Shown here one piece after another: positions 8,901-17,706 of a stretch of 43,363 nt of DNA. Within the stretch, counting starts at the first letter, position 1; every line of letters starts with the position of its first letter. Source of the DNA: SZUA-217 sp964194555 (GTDB lineage: Bacteria > Actinomycetota > Acidimicrobiia > Spongiisociales > ZC4RG35); the NCBI GenBank assembly GCA_964194555.1, contig CAXMMT010000075.1:1-43363 (forward strand), in the 5' to 3' direction. The position numbers and the translations under genes were made by a program. Below the pieces are notes generated by a model. That model made no database searches. It worked only from the letters and a program-made list of their open reading frames with translations, and was not told the origin of the DNA.

Positions 8901-10043
8901 ATGGATTGGTCTCAAGCCACTGTGGATGAGATCGACCGGGGTTTCGATCATTTCGGCGGGCTACGCGGCGCCACCGACGCCCAATTGTGTTCTCTGATTC
9001 AGGCTGCCGACGTCGCCCAGTCGTGGATGACCGATGGTGCTCGGAGTTTGACGGATTGGGTGGCAGCCAGGCTTCGGCTCCGTCCTGTCACGGCTCGTCA
9101 ACTGGTTTCTGTGGCGAGACGGCTTTCTGATCTTCCTGTTCTTACGAAGCGCTTTGCTGCTGGTGACCTTTCGTTGGATCAGGTGGACGCTATTTCCCGG
9201 ATGGCTACCGCTGACACCGAGGAAGGGTTGATCGAAGAGGCCTTGGGTTGGTCGAATGCTGTTTTGGATAGGAAGGCCCGAAGGGCCAATCCTCCTACTG
9301 CTGAGGATGAACGCAAAGCGCATGCGCTGAGAGCCTTGTGGATACAACGGACTCTCGACGGTTCATCAGGGAGATTGACTGCTCAGTTACCCCACTTCGA
9401 ACTAGAAATCGTCGAAACCGCTATCCGCGACCGGGCCGACCAGTTTCCTGTCAACCCTGAAACCAGTGTCTTCGACGCTTACTCCCAGCGGATGGCGGAT
9501 GGGTTGGTCGAGTTGGCTGCTACTACCGGTGATCAGACCACTACTTCACCGCCTCAGGTCACCGTGTTTGCCGACCTTGACGCTCTGGTCACCGAAACCC
9601 CTGGTGTCACCGAACTCGGTTCCGGTGGTTTGGTTCCCAACGAGACGGCAAGACGACTTTCCTGTGACTGTGTCCTCGAAACAGTCATCACCGACGGTTC
9701 CCAGATAATCGGTGTAGGTAGGAACAGTCGGACGGTTCCCGGCTGGTTGCGACGGTTGGTTCATCATCGTGACGGTGGATCCTGCCGGTTCCACGGGTGT
9801 GACAACAACCAGTGGCTTCAGGTTCATCATGTTGTCCACTGGTCGAAAGGCGGACCCACCGATCTGGACAATCTGATCCTGTTATGTGGGTTTCACCACC
9901 GGTTCCTACACGAGGAGGGGTGGCATATCACCCATGGTGAGAGCGGCGGGTTCCAATTCCGCAAACCGGACTGGACCCTTTATCCCGAACCCAAACCTCC
10001 ACTCGAACCCAGACTCAAAGCCCTCGTCGACCGACCTATCTAG
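8901..10043 (+). CDS. DUF222 / HNH endonuclease protein (13E12 repeat family)
   Basis: A 380-residue protein. Residues about 20-255 form the helical DUF222 region and 285-340 form an HNH nuclease domain. Visible in the HNH part are CRFHGC (295-300), HHVVHWSKGG (309-318), DLDNLILLC (321-329) and the closing FHHRFLH. The two Cys plus Cys329/His332 probably bind structural zinc; His309/310, Asn324 and His333 are the HNH core. The family (13E12 repeats in mycobacteria) is multicopy and damage-inducible, with unclear function. Base composition is visibly more AT-rich than the neighbours, especially at the start, consistent with a horizontally spread gene. Expression is probably SOS-controlled by the promoter at 8866-8897 and leaderless. 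Confidence 0.9.
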   Translation: MDWSQATVDEIDRGFDHFGGLRGATDAQLCSLIQAADVAQSWMTDGARSLTDWVAARLRLRPVTARQLVSVARRLSDLPVLTKRFAAGDLSLDQVDAISRMATADTEEGLIEEALGWSNAVLDRKARRANPPTAEDERKAHALRALWIQRTLDGSSGRLTAQLPHFELEIVETAIRDRADQFPVNPETSVFDAYSQRMADGLVELAATTGDQTTTSPPQVTVFADLDALVTETPGVTELGSGGLVPNETARRLSCDCVLETVITDGSQIIGVGRNSRTVPGWLRRLVHHRDGGSCRFHGCDNNQWLQVHHVVHWSKGGPTDLDNLILLCGFHHRFLHEEGWHITHGESGGFQFRKPDWTLYPEPKPPLEPRLKALVDRPI

Positions 10044-10056
10044 GGGCAGCCGCCCC
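10043..10056. terminator. Possible bidirectional hairpin between convergent genes
   Basis: GGGGC-AGCC-GCCCC forms a 5-bp GC stem right at the stop of the HNH gene, between it and the convergent carboxylase gene. There is no T-tract, so termination efficiency is doubtful. Confidence 0.3.
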
Positions 10057-10089
10057 CGCCTCCGCTCCTCCACAGAACACAGCCAGCAG

Positions 10090-11823
10090 CTATCTGACTA
10101 TGGCGATTACCTCGCCGGCTGACACGGTGTCACCGGGCTCGACCCGGAGATCGACGACGTCGCCACCGTTCGGTGTGGTGACCTCGTTCTCCATCTTCAT
10201 TGACTCGAGGACACATATCGGCTCTCCAGCCTTCACCGGGTCTCCCGCTTCCACATGGACCTTGACGATCGTCCCCTGCATCGGTGCGGTTATAACGCCA
10301 TCGGAGGCTCCGGACTGGCCGCTCGCGGAGAGCTTCGGCGCACGGCGCCGGGTCGGCCCTCCGGCCACTGCCGGCTCCGGGGCCCAGTAGGAGACCATGA
10401 ACCGGCGACCACCGATCTCCACAGTGATGTCCCGCTTCGTCATCTCCTCCTCTTCGGGAATTGCCGGCGCCACATCGGGGGGAATACCTTCGAGCGAGAC
10501 CGACTCCTCCATCCACCTGGTGTGGTGGCGTCCCTCTAGGAAGTCTTCGTTTTCGAGCACCGCCAGGTGGGCCGGGATGGTGGTGGAGACGCCACGGACT
10601 TTGAACTCCCTGAGTGCACGTTTGCCACGATTGATCGCCATCTCGCGGTCGGACCCCCAGACGATGAGCTTTGCCAACAGGTTGTCGTAGTACTGGGAGA
10701 CTGTTGTCCCGGGCCGTATCCAGGAATCAACACGAACGCCCGGTCCGGCAGGCTCCTGCCACTCGACTACTTGACCCGGGGTGGGCAGATAGTTGGTGAA
10801 CGGATCCTCCGCATTGATGCGGAACTCGATGGCGTGGCCACGAGGCTCGACCTCCTCGATGTCGAGCTTCTCGCCGTTGGCGATTTTCAACTGCCACTCG
10901 ACAATGTCGATTCCGGTGACCATCTCGGTGACGGTGTGCTCGACCTGGAGACGTGTGTTCATCTCGAGGAAGAAGAATTCTCCGTCCTCATCGACGAGAA
11001 ATTCCACAGTTCCGGCGTTCACGTACTCGCACGACCTTCCGGCGGCCAAAGCAGCCTTTCCCAGTGCCTTTCGCTGCTTGCCCGACAGGCCAGGAGAGGG
11101 GGTCTCCTCGATCAGCTTCTGGTGGCGTCGTTGAACCGAGCAGTCCCGTTCGCCGAGAAAGAGGCTGTTGCCATGGGTGTCGAACAGGATCTGGGCTTCG
11201 ACGTGTCTCGACTTCTCCAGATACTTCTCGACGTAGACCTCAGGGTTGCCGAAGTAGGCATCGGCTTCGCGGCGGGCACCCTCGAAGGCGTCCTCGGCGC
11301 CCTTGGCTTCGTGCACGACACGCAAGCCCTTGCCGCCGCCTCCGTGAGCGGCCTTGACCGCCACCGGGTACCCGAATTCGGCTGCGAGATCGAGAACCTC
11401 CTCAACAGATGTGACTGGGTCTGTGATGCCGGGCACTGTCGCCACGCCGAAGTCCTCGGCGTGGCGCCGGGAGGTGATCTTGTCTCCCATCGCCTCGATG
11501 GAGTCACCGGTGGGGCCAACCCAGATGAGCCCGGCGTCGACGACTGCCCTGGCAAAGATGGCGTTCTCCGAGAGGAAGCCGTAGCCGGGGTGAATCGCCT
11601 CGGCTCCCGACTCATGGGCGACCTGGAGAATCTTCTCCTGATTCAGATAGCTCTCCGCTGCTGGTGCCGGGCCAACATTCCACGCTTCGTCGGCCAAATC
11701 GAGGTGCAACGAGTCCCGATCGAGCTCGGAGTAGATGGCGATTGTCCTGATCCCCATCTCCCGAGCCGTCCGTATGACCCGGACTGCAATCTCGCCTCGA
11801 TTGGCGACGAGGAGTGACTTCAT
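10090..11823 (-). CDS. accA: Acyl-CoA carboxylase alpha subunit (biotin carboxylase + BCCP)
   Basis: A 577-residue fused alpha chain. Residues 1-445 are biotin carboxylase: NRGEIAVRVIR at the N-terminus, the ATP-grasp glycine loop HGGGGKGLR, ERDCSVQRRHQKLIEE and EMNTRLQVEH. A linker follows, then a biotin carboxyl carrier domain (about 508-577) with the biotinylated Lys543 in ESMKMEN. It carboxylates biotin with bicarbonate and ATP; the beta subunit then passes CO2 to acetyl- or propionyl-CoA. ATGA overlap with the beta gene (11820-11823) shows translational coupling. The biotin ligase needed to modify Lys543 is encoded just upstream on the other strand (13415). Confidence 0.95.
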   Translation of the reverse strand: MKSLLVANRGEIAVRVIRTAREMGIRTIAIYSELDRDSLHLDLADEAWNVGPAPAAESYLNQEKILQVAHESGAEAIHPGYGFLSENAIFARAVVDAGLIWVGPTGDSIEAMGDKITSRRHAEDFGVATVPGITDPVTSVEEVLDLAAEFGYPVAVKAAHGGGGKGLRVVHEAKGAEDAFEGARREADAYFGNPEVYVEKYLEKSRHVEAQILFDTHGNSLFLGERDCSVQRRHQKLIEETPSPGLSGKQRKALGKAALAAGRSCEYVNAGTVEFLVDEDGEFFFLEMNTRLQVEHTVTEMVTGIDIVEWQLKIANGEKLDIEEVEPRGHAIEFRINAEDPFTNYLPTPGQVVEWQEPAGPGVRVDSWIRPGTTVSQYYDNLLAKLIVWGSDREMAINRGKRALREFKVRGVSTTIPAHLAVLENEDFLEGRHHTRWMEESVSLEGIPPDVAPAIPEEEEMTKRDITVEIGGRRFMVSYWAPEPAVAGGPTRRRAPKLSASGQSGASDGVITAPMQGTIVKVHVEAGDPVKAGEPICVLESMKMENEVTTPNGGDVVDLRVEPGDTVSAGEVIAIVR

Positions 11824-13370
11824 AGTGGCCCGTTGCCATGCTTCTTGGGTGGCAGGGTCTCGCGTTTGCTGCGAAGCATTTCCATGGCGCGAATCAACTT
11901 CACGCGGGTCTCTCTGGGCTCTATGACCTCATCGACGAGCCCGAGCTCCGCTGCGACATAGGGGTTGTTGAACTTGGCCTCGTAGTCCTCGATCAGCTCG
12001 GTGCGTCTTGCCTCCGCATCGTCGGCGCCGGACAACTCGCGGCGATGGATGATGTTCACGGCACCCGGGGCTCCCATCACCGCGATCTCGGCCGAGGGCC
12101 AGGCGAACACCAGGTCGGCCCGGATACCCCGGGCGTTCATCACGAGGTATGCCCCGCCGTACGCCTTTCGAGTGATGACCGAGATGCGGGGGACGGTGGC
12201 CTCGCAGTAGGCATAGAGAAGCTTTGCCCCATGGCGGATGATTCCGTTGTGCTCCTGTTCAACTCCGGGGAGAAAGCCGGGCACATCGACAAAGGTGATG
12301 ATCGGGATGTTGAAGGCATCGCAGAAACGCACGAACCGGGCGGCCTTCTCCGAAGCGGTGATATCGAGCGTCCCGGCAAGAAATGCCGGCTGGTTGGCAA
12401 CCACGCCGATCGTGTGCCCGTCGAGTCGGCCGAATCCCACGACGATGTTCTTGGCCCAAAGCTCGTGCACCTCGAGGAACTCCTCGTCGTCGACCACCGC
12501 TTCGATCACCTCCGTGATGTCGTAGGGCTGGTTCGAGGAGTCGGGAATCATGGTGTCGAGCGAGTCGTCGAGACGGTCGGTCCTATCCCCCGGGGCGTAA
12601 TAGGGCGGCATCTCCATGTTGTTTCGTGGTAGGAAGGACACGAGATGACGCACCGCCTCCAGAGCGTCCTGTCCCGTCGGGTACACGAAATGGGTGACAC
12701 CTGACTTGGAAGCATGAGCGGTGGCTCCGCCCAACTCCTCCATCGTCACGTCTTCGCCGGTTACCGCCTTGATGACGTCCGGGCCGGTGATGAACATGTG
12801 CGAGGTCTTGTCTACCTGAAAGACGAAATCGGTCAGGGCGGGGGAGTAGACGGCACCACCGGCGCAAGGTCCCATTATCACGGAGATCTGGGGGATGACC
12901 CCGGACGCTTGGACGTTGCGCTCGAAGATTCGACCGTAACCGTCGAGTGAATCGACACCCTCCTGGATGCGGGCTCCTCCGGAGTCTTTGAGCCCTATGA
13001 CGGGAGCGCCGGTATCGATCGCGAGGTCGAGGATCTTGCAGATCTTGTCGGCGACCACTTTGCCGAGACTTCCTCCAAACACCGTGAAGTCCTCGGCGAA
13101 CACGAATATGGGGCGACCGTCGATCGTACCGTGACCCGTCACCACCGCGTCACCGAGAGGTTTTTTGTCCTCAACGCCGAAACCGGTCGACTGGTGACGG
13201 ACGAACTGATCGATCTCCTGGAATGAGTCCTTGTCGAGGAGAGCCTCTATGCGCTCGCGGGCAGTTAGCTTCCCGGCCTCGTGCTGTCTGGCCACCGCGC
13301 GCTGGGTCCCGGAGTGAAGCGCCTCCTCGCGCAATTCTCTTAGATGCTCAACGCGCGCCTCGGTACCCAA
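11820..13370 (-). CDS. pccB: Acyl-CoA (propionyl-CoA type) carboxylase beta subunit, carboxyltransferase
   Basis: A 516-residue carboxyltransferase that starts at TTG 13370, preceded by a strong GGAGGAG five bases upstream; no ATG nearby fits. The N-terminal crotonase-like half has LKDSGGARIQEGVDSL and MGPCAGGAVYSPALTDF (oxyanion glycines). The C-terminal half has FVDVPGFLPG, KAYGGAYLVMNAR and AWPSAEIAVMGAPGAV. The residue after GGAY, which separates acetyl- from propionyl-CoA enzymes in Streptomyces (Asp in PccB), is Leu here and does not decide the substrate. The mutase at 5868 favours propionyl-CoA. It forms an operon with the alpha subunit and is divergent from the biotin ligase gene, 44 bp away. 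Confidence 0.92.
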   Translation of the reverse strand: MGTEARVEHLRELREEALHSGTQRAVARQHEAGKLTARERIEALLDKDSFQEIDQFVRHQSTGFGVEDKKPLGDAVVTGHGTIDGRPIFVFAEDFTVFGGSLGKVVADKICKILDLAIDTGAPVIGLKDSGGARIQEGVDSLDGYGRIFERNVQASGVIPQISVIMGPCAGGAVYSPALTDFVFQVDKTSHMFITGPDVIKAVTGEDVTMEELGGATAHASKSGVTHFVYPTGQDALEAVRHLVSFLPRNNMEMPPYYAPGDRTDRLDDSLDTMIPDSSNQPYDITEVIEAVVDDEEFLEVHELWAKNIVVGFGRLDGHTIGVVANQPAFLAGTLDITASEKAARFVRFCDAFNIPIITFVDVPGFLPGVEQEHNGIIRHGAKLLYAYCEATVPRISVITRKAYGGAYLVMNARGIRADLVFAWPSAEIAVMGAPGAVNIIHRRELSGADDAEARRTELIEDYEAKFNNPYVAAELGLVDEVIEPRETRVKLIRAMEMLRSKRETLPPKKHGNGPL

Positions 13371-13414
13371 GACTCCTCCGTATCCTCACAGTTTCAGACT
13401 CGCCCGAGGACGAG

Positions 13415-14074
13415 ATGGCTACACCATATTTCCAACAGCGCATTGAGAGTGTTCCTTCCACTCAGGATGTCGCTCGCGAGAACCTAGGGGAGCTTCCCGT
13501 TCTGATCATGACCCCGAACCAGACCAAAGGCCGAGGAAGGGAGGGTAGCGACTGGATCACGGCCGATCGAGCGGTTGCCGCGTCGCTCGCATTCGCTTGC
13601 GATGATGATGACACCCGTCCCTTTTCGCTCATGGCGGGTGTCGCTGCGGCCCGGGTCACCGAGGCCGCAATGCTGAAGTGGCCCAACGACGTCGTGTTGG
13701 GAGATCTCAAGGTCGGGGGGATCCTTGTCGAGCGCAGCGCCGACGTCGTGGTAGTCGGTCTTGGGCTGAATCTGTGGTGGCCCCACCCTCCGGAAGGGAT
13801 GGCCGGTCTTTTGGGCGAGGATCCGGGAGAGGACCGCTACGCCGAAGTAGCCGGTCTCTGGGGCGCCGAGATGATGCGGCTAGTGGACTCCGATGGCTGG
13901 CCGATCGATGAGTACCGCAGTCTGTGTAACACGATCGGAATGGACATCACATGGGATCCTGGCGGTTCTGGCCGTGCTATCTCGGTCAGAGATGACGGTG
14001 GTCTGGTCGTCGAGACGGATACAGGTCGGAAGACCATCTTCTCGGGTGTGGTCAGACACGTGAGGATTTCCTGA
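13415..14074 (+). CDS. birA: Biotin--[acetyl-CoA carboxylase] ligase (no DNA-binding domain)
   Basis: A 219-residue protein from ATG 13415, preceded by GAGGA. It activates biotin to biotinyl-AMP and attaches it to the carrier lysine. The biotin-binding loop is QTKGRGREGSDW (36-47; family GRGRxGRxW) and KWPNDVV lies at 88-94, with Lys99 as the usual catalytic lysine position and GLGLNLW following. It lacks the N-terminal helix-turn-helix of E. coli BirA, so it should be an enzyme only and not a repressor. The C-terminal SH3-like domain is present (GRAISVRDDGGLVVET). Position next to its substrate genes, transcribed away from them, supports the call. Confidence 0.9.
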   Translation: MATPYFQQRIESVPSTQDVARENLGELPVLIMTPNQTKGRGREGSDWITADRAVAASLAFACDDDDTRPFSLMAGVAAARVTEAAMLKWPNDVVLGDLKVGGILVERSADVVVVGLGLNLWWPHPPEGMAGLLGEDPGEDRYAEVAGLWGAEMMRLVDSDGWPIDEYRSLCNTIGMDITWDPGGSGRAISVRDDGGLVVETDTGRKTIFSGVVRHVRIS

Positions 14075-14093
14075 ACCCTTGAGAGGCGATGAC

Positions 14094-14831
14094 TCATCCG
14101 AGGTCTTCGACGACCGCCGGCTCCAATGTCGCCTGGAAGAAGGCGACGATTCTGGCGAACCCGTCGTCGGCGGCGGCCTGGTTGAAGTCGGGGGCGTCGA
14201 TATCGAGAAAGCCATGACCCGCACCTTCGAAGAGGAGCCACTGGCCATGTTCGTTGCGTCGTTGCGCCTCGTCGACCGAGCCGGTGTCGATCAGCTCGTC
14301 GTCTGTGCCGTAGAGGCCGAGCACCGGCACCGGTAGATGGTCTAGATAGTCGGCAACCTGGAACTCGCGCTCCTCGTCGCCGGTGAGGGGTGTGCTGACC
14401 ACGGCGACCGATCTCACCCAGTCTCTGGTGGCCGCCTTGATCAACGCGAACCGACCACCCACATCCGTGCCGAGAATGCCAACATTGCTGCTCACGTTCC
14501 ATTCGACGTCGTCGGAGTCGATGAACTCGTGGATCTCGTCCAGATCGGCCGCGGCCCGACTATCGGTGAGCGCGTTGTATGCCGTCAGCGGATCTGCTTG
14601 GGATCGATACATGTCGAGGCTGAGGGCGGCTATGCCCGAACGAGCCAGACGGCGACAGATGTCCTTCTCGAAACTGCCCAGACCGTTGAGGTCGGCCACG
14701 ACAATCACCACAGGAAATCTGCCGGCCTCATCGGGTCGGGCGATATACCCATCGTGGTGCTGGGTGCCGACCGGGATCGGCCAGGATCCGTAGAGAATCG
14801 GGTAGGTCCCCTCATGGGAGAGAACGGCCAA
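14094..14831 (-). CDS. Dienelactone hydrolase family protein (nucleophile Cys replaced by Asp)
   Basis: A 245-residue alpha/beta hydrolase. I chose TTG 14831 because AGGAGG lies 9 bases upstream and the family-like sequence begins there. The ATG at 14888 would lie inside the palindromic element at 14846-15009. The fold is recognisable (FPVVIVVADLNG; SLDMY; VGILGTDVGG; VLGLYGTDDE; GAGHGFLD). Dienelactone hydrolases use Cys-Asp-His with the Cys in GxCxGG. Here that position is Asp123, the acid is Asp177 or Asp178 and His206 is kept. Normal DLH chemistry is therefore doubtful; it may be a different hydrolase or a non-enzyme. It is convergent with the biotin ligase gene. Confidence 0.78.
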   Translation of the reverse strand: MAVLSHEGTYPILYGSWPIPVGTQHHDGYIARPDEAGRFPVVIVVADLNGLGSFEKDICRRLARSGIAALSLDMYRSQADPLTAYNALTDSRAAADLDEIHEFIDSDDVEWNVSSNVGILGTDVGGRFALIKAATRDWVRSVAVVSTPLTGDEEREFQVADYLDHLPVPVLGLYGTDDELIDTGSVDEAQRRNEHGQWLLFEGAGHGFLDIDAPDFNQAAADDGFARIVAFFQATLEPAVVEDLG

Positions 14832-14846
14832 AGTGTCAGACCTCCT
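14832..14846 (-). promoter_or_regulatory. Ribosome binding site that decides the TTG start of the DLH-like gene
   Basis: On the minus strand AGGAGG (14846-14841) is followed by nine bases and TTG at 14831. It sits at the very edge of the palindromic element, so translation from TTG leaves the element outside the coding region, while ATG 14888 would put about 14 codons of element sequence into the protein. Confidence 0.6.
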
Positions 14847-15009
14847 GGTGTCCTGAGTCGTAGATCCGTGCTGATCTTGCCCAGGCATCGGCGTTCCTGA
14901 CAAGGACGCACAACGAAGGCGCAGCCGTAGCTGCGTCGAGGCGGAGGACGCCGTCAGGGGCGTTGAGGGCAGGCGAGGTTCTGTGCATGATTTGCGACTC
15001 GGGACACTA
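14846..15009 (-). repeat. Palindromic MITE-like element, copy B
   Basis: The most divergent of four related elements in the window. Terminal inverted repeats are TGGTGTCCTGAGTCG (14846-14860) and CGACTCGGGACACTA (14995-15009). It carries the invariant core AGGACGCACAACGAAGGCGC (14904-14923) and a hairpin CGCAGC-CGTA-GCTGCG (14920-14935). The sequence reads in the opposite sense to copies A and C. It lies between the divergent DLH-like gene and the LCP gene. Both of its arms share GAGTCG where the other copies have GTC, so the arms have changed together. Confidence 0.85.
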
Positions 15010-15024
15010 ATGTCAGCCGGGACA

Positions 15025-15035
15025 ATAACTGTTAT
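15025..15035. promoter_or_regulatory. Perfect 11-bp palindrome upstream of the LCP gene
   Basis: ATAAC-T-GTTAT lies 11 bases before the ATG at 15047, directly after element B. It could be an operator or part of a promoter; no convincing -35/-10 pair was found. Confidence 0.25.
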
Positions 15036-15046
15036 GCGGTTGGTCC

Positions 15047-16363
15047 ATGGCAACGGGTAGCAATGGAACCTCAGTTACCCTTTCAACGTCTAAACCAACG
15101 ATGCCCAACTCGTCCCAAACATCTTCGCGGCGTCGGCTACCCAAGTGGCTAAAGGTCACAATCATTTCCCTGCTGGTGGTGGCCAATTTCGTGGCGCTCG
15201 CTGCCATCTGGGCCATCAACACCGGTCAAGGGCTGCTGGCCACAGCAGACACGAACAGCGAGGTCGTCGAGGTCCTCGACGAAGCGAGCGGCGACGATCT
15301 GACATTCCTGGTGATCGGCTCTGACTCGCGGGCCGGTCTCGACGATCTCACAAACTTTGGGCCTGCCGGCGGAGCTCGAGGGGATGTCATCATGCTGGTG
15401 CGGCTCGACTCCGACACTTCCGCCGCCCAGATCCTCAGCATCCCACGTGACCTCTACGTGGACATCGCCGGGCATGGCCAGAATCGGATCAACTCCGCCT
15501 ACGCGTTTGGCGGGCCTTCGCTGATGGTCGAGACCATTCGGGACAGTCTTGGAGTCGATGTGAACCACTACGTCGAGATCGATTTTGTCGGGTTCGAATC
15601 CCTCATCGACGAACTTGGGGGGATCGAGCTCTGGTTCCCCTACCAGGCCCGGGATCTCAAATCAGGGCTCGACGTCGATGCAGGCACCCAGACGCTCGAC
15701 GGGGCAACGGCCCTCGCCTATGCGCGGTCGAGAAAATACCAGGAGTTGCAGAACGGGAGATGGGTCAGCGTCAACGCCAACGACATCGGGCGCACCGAGC
15801 GTCAACAGGAGGTCGTTCGCGCCATCGTCACCAAGCTGAGGAGACCAGGTTCGATCACCGAGGCAGGTGACATCGCTGCGGCCCTCGCAAGACACATGAC
15901 CATCGACTCCACTCTGGCGTCTTCCTCGGTGGCCGGCCTTGCCTGGGCTTTCAGGGGGATTCTTGCCGGTTCGTTAGAGGCCACAACCTTGCCTGCATAT
16001 GGCACGAGCATCGGTGGACGATCCGTCCTCATCGCCAAAGAGCCTGACGCCGGCGCAGTGCTTGCCAACTTCCGGGCAGGCATCGCCTTCTCCTCTCAGC
16101 CTCTCAGGCTTCATGTCCTCAATGGCAACGGTGTCGCTGGGTCGGCAGGTGACATGTCTCGCACCCTCGAGTCGAAGGGTTTTCTGGTCGAGTCGGTCGG
16201 TGACGCCGACTCGACCGACTACCCCGAGACCATCGTTGTGGTCCCCAGCGGTAGTGGCAACGGCGAGATCATCGTCGAAGCCCTGGGTTTTGGTGTAGTT
16301 GAGGTGGGAACAGTCGATAACGGGTACGACGCGGTGGTCATCGTGGGAGCCGATGTTCCCTGA
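15047..16363 (+). CDS. LytR-CpsA-Psr (LCP) family cell wall glycopolymer transferase
   Basis: A 438-residue protein with a short cytoplasmic N-terminus, one TM segment (about residues 31-58) and an extracytoplasmic LCP domain (about 80-260). It shows LVIGSDSRAG, RGDVIMLVRLD, ILSIPRDLYVDI, NRINSAYAFGG, ALAYARSR and IGRTERQQEVV, the family's polyprenyl-phosphate and Arg/Asp catalytic motifs. A LytR_C domain follows (about 345-436, LHVLNGNGVAGSA). LCP enzymes move lipid-linked glycopolymers (arabinogalactan, teichoic-acid-like) onto peptidoglycan. A second possible start is ATG 15101. The following gene makes UDP-glucuronate, so a glycopolymer theme is likely. Confidence 0.92.
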   Translation: MATGSNGTSVTLSTSKPTMPNSSQTSSRRRLPKWLKVTIISLLVVANFVALAAIWAINTGQGLLATADTNSEVVEVLDEASGDDLTFLVIGSDSRAGLDDLTNFGPAGGARGDVIMLVRLDSDTSAAQILSIPRDLYVDIAGHGQNRINSAYAFGGPSLMVETIRDSLGVDVNHYVEIDFVGFESLIDELGGIELWFPYQARDLKSGLDVDAGTQTLDGATALAYARSRKYQELQNGRWVSVNANDIGRTERQQEVVRAIVTKLRRPGSITEAGDIAAALARHMTIDSTLASSSVAGLAWAFRGILAGSLEATTLPAYGTSIGGRSVLIAKEPDAGAVLANFRAGIAFSSQPLRLHVLNGNGVAGSAGDMSRTLESKGFLVESVGDADSTDYPETIVVVPSGSGNGEIIVEALGFGVVEVGTVDNGYDAVVIVGADVP

Positions 16364-16408
16364 CGACACATCACGGCCAACCACCGTTCGACATAGCATG
16401 AGGACCTG

Positions 16409-17683
16409 ATGCAAGTAACAATCATTGGCGCGGGGTACGTCGGTCTCGTCACCGGAGGTGGTCTGGCGAGCCTAGGACACAGAGTTCGACTCGGTGAGGT
16501 CGATCCCGATCGCGTGGCAAGACTCGATTCGGGTGATGTCCCCATTTTCGAAAGCGGATTGCCGGATCTCCTGTCTCGTGGCTCCGAACAAGATCTGATC
16601 AGCTACCACACCTCGAACGTCGAGGCCGCTGAGGGTGCCGATTTCATTTTTCTTTGTTTGCCAACTCCCCAGGGTGATGACGGTCGGGCCGACCTCGGTT
16701 TGGTTCACGCGGTTGTTGATGAACTCGCCAACGAGGTGGCTGACGATGCCATCTTCGTGGTCAAGTCCACCGTTCCTCCCGGGACGGTCGCCGGCTTGCG
16801 GAAACGTCTTGCCGACCTTGGTAGCCCGGCGCGAGTTGTTTCTCACCCCGAGTTCCTTCGAGAGGGCAAAGCTGTGGAGGACTTCATGGATCCCGACCGG
16901 ATCGTGGTGGGCGCTTATGACGATGAAGACGCAGAAGCGGTGGCCGATTTGTATGCGAGCCTCGACGCCAACGTGGTGCGCACCGACCCGACCTCGGCCG
17001 AGATGATCAAATACGCATCCAACTCCTATCTCGCCGCCCGTCTGACATTTGTCAACACGCTTGCCAACGTATGTGAGGCGGTTGGTGCAGATGTTCTCGA
17101 CGTGATATCGGGCATGGGGATGGACCATCGCATCGGTCCCCATTTCCTCAAGCCCGGCCCCGGTTACGGAGGGTCGTGTTTTCCCAAGGACACCGCAGCG
17201 CTCATCGGAGTCGCCGAGGATGCCGGATACGACTTCGAGTTGCTCCGGGCGGTGATCGAGGCGGATCATCAACAGCGTCGCCGTGTTGCCGAGAAGGTGA
17301 GGCAGGCTGCAGGTGGCGGGCTTCGGGGCCGTCGGGTGGCCATGTGGGGCGTCGCTTTCAAGGCCGGCACCGACGACGTTCGGGAGTCTCCCGCGCTTCG
17401 TATCGCCGAGTTGCTCAAAGAGGAAGGCGCCGATGTGGTTGCGTACGACCCCGAGGGGACCACCGATCTGGTGACGATGGCGGCCGATCCGATCGACGCG
17501 GCCAGAGATGCCGACGTCTTGTTCATCGCCACCGAATGGCCGGTATTTCTCACCATCGACATGACCGAAGTGGCGAGAGTGATGAAGGGCTACCGGGTGG
17601 TGGACTCCCGAAACCTCCTCGATCCCTCCGCAGTCAGGGCCGCCGGGCTCGACTACTGGGGTCTGGGACGACCAAGTGCCTGA
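16409..17683 (+). CDS. ugd: UDP-glucose 6-dehydrogenase
   Basis: A 424-residue enzyme oxidising UDP-glucose to UDP-glucuronate with two NAD+. The N-terminal Rossmann motif is GAGYVGLVTGG (7-17), LPTPQGDDGRAD is the characteristic segment, STVPPGTV (120-127) follows and the central domain has EMIKYASNSYLAARL. The catalytic nucleophile is Cys257 in GYGGSCFPKD. The C-terminal UDP-binding domain has GVAFKAGTDDVRESPAL. Length and motifs are standard. It lies 45 bp after the LCP gene on the same strand and presumably feeds glucuronate into envelope polysaccharide. Confidence 0.95.
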   Translation: MQVTIIGAGYVGLVTGGGLASLGHRVRLGEVDPDRVARLDSGDVPIFESGLPDLLSRGSEQDLISYHTSNVEAAEGADFIFLCLPTPQGDDGRADLGLVHAVVDELANEVADDAIFVVKSTVPPGTVAGLRKRLADLGSPARVVSHPEFLREGKAVEDFMDPDRIVVGAYDDEDAEAVADLYASLDANVVRTDPTSAEMIKYASNSYLAARLTFVNTLANVCEAVGADVLDVISGMGMDHRIGPHFLKPGPGYGGSCFPKDTAALIGVAEDAGYDFELLRAVIEADHQQRRRVAEKVRQAAGGGLRGRRVAMWGVAFKAGTDDVRESPALRIAELLKEEGADVVAYDPEGTTDLVTMAADPIDAARDADVLFIATEWPVFLTIDMTEVARVMKGYRVVDSRNLLDPSAVRAAGLDYWGLGRPSA

Positions 17684-17706
17684 CCAAGCCGCACACCTGT
17701 TCTCTC

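Noticed and set aside
10567..11817. 416-codon rightward frame opposite the biotin carboxylase gene
   Set aside because: Antisense shadow; the leftward frame has every biotin carboxylase motif.
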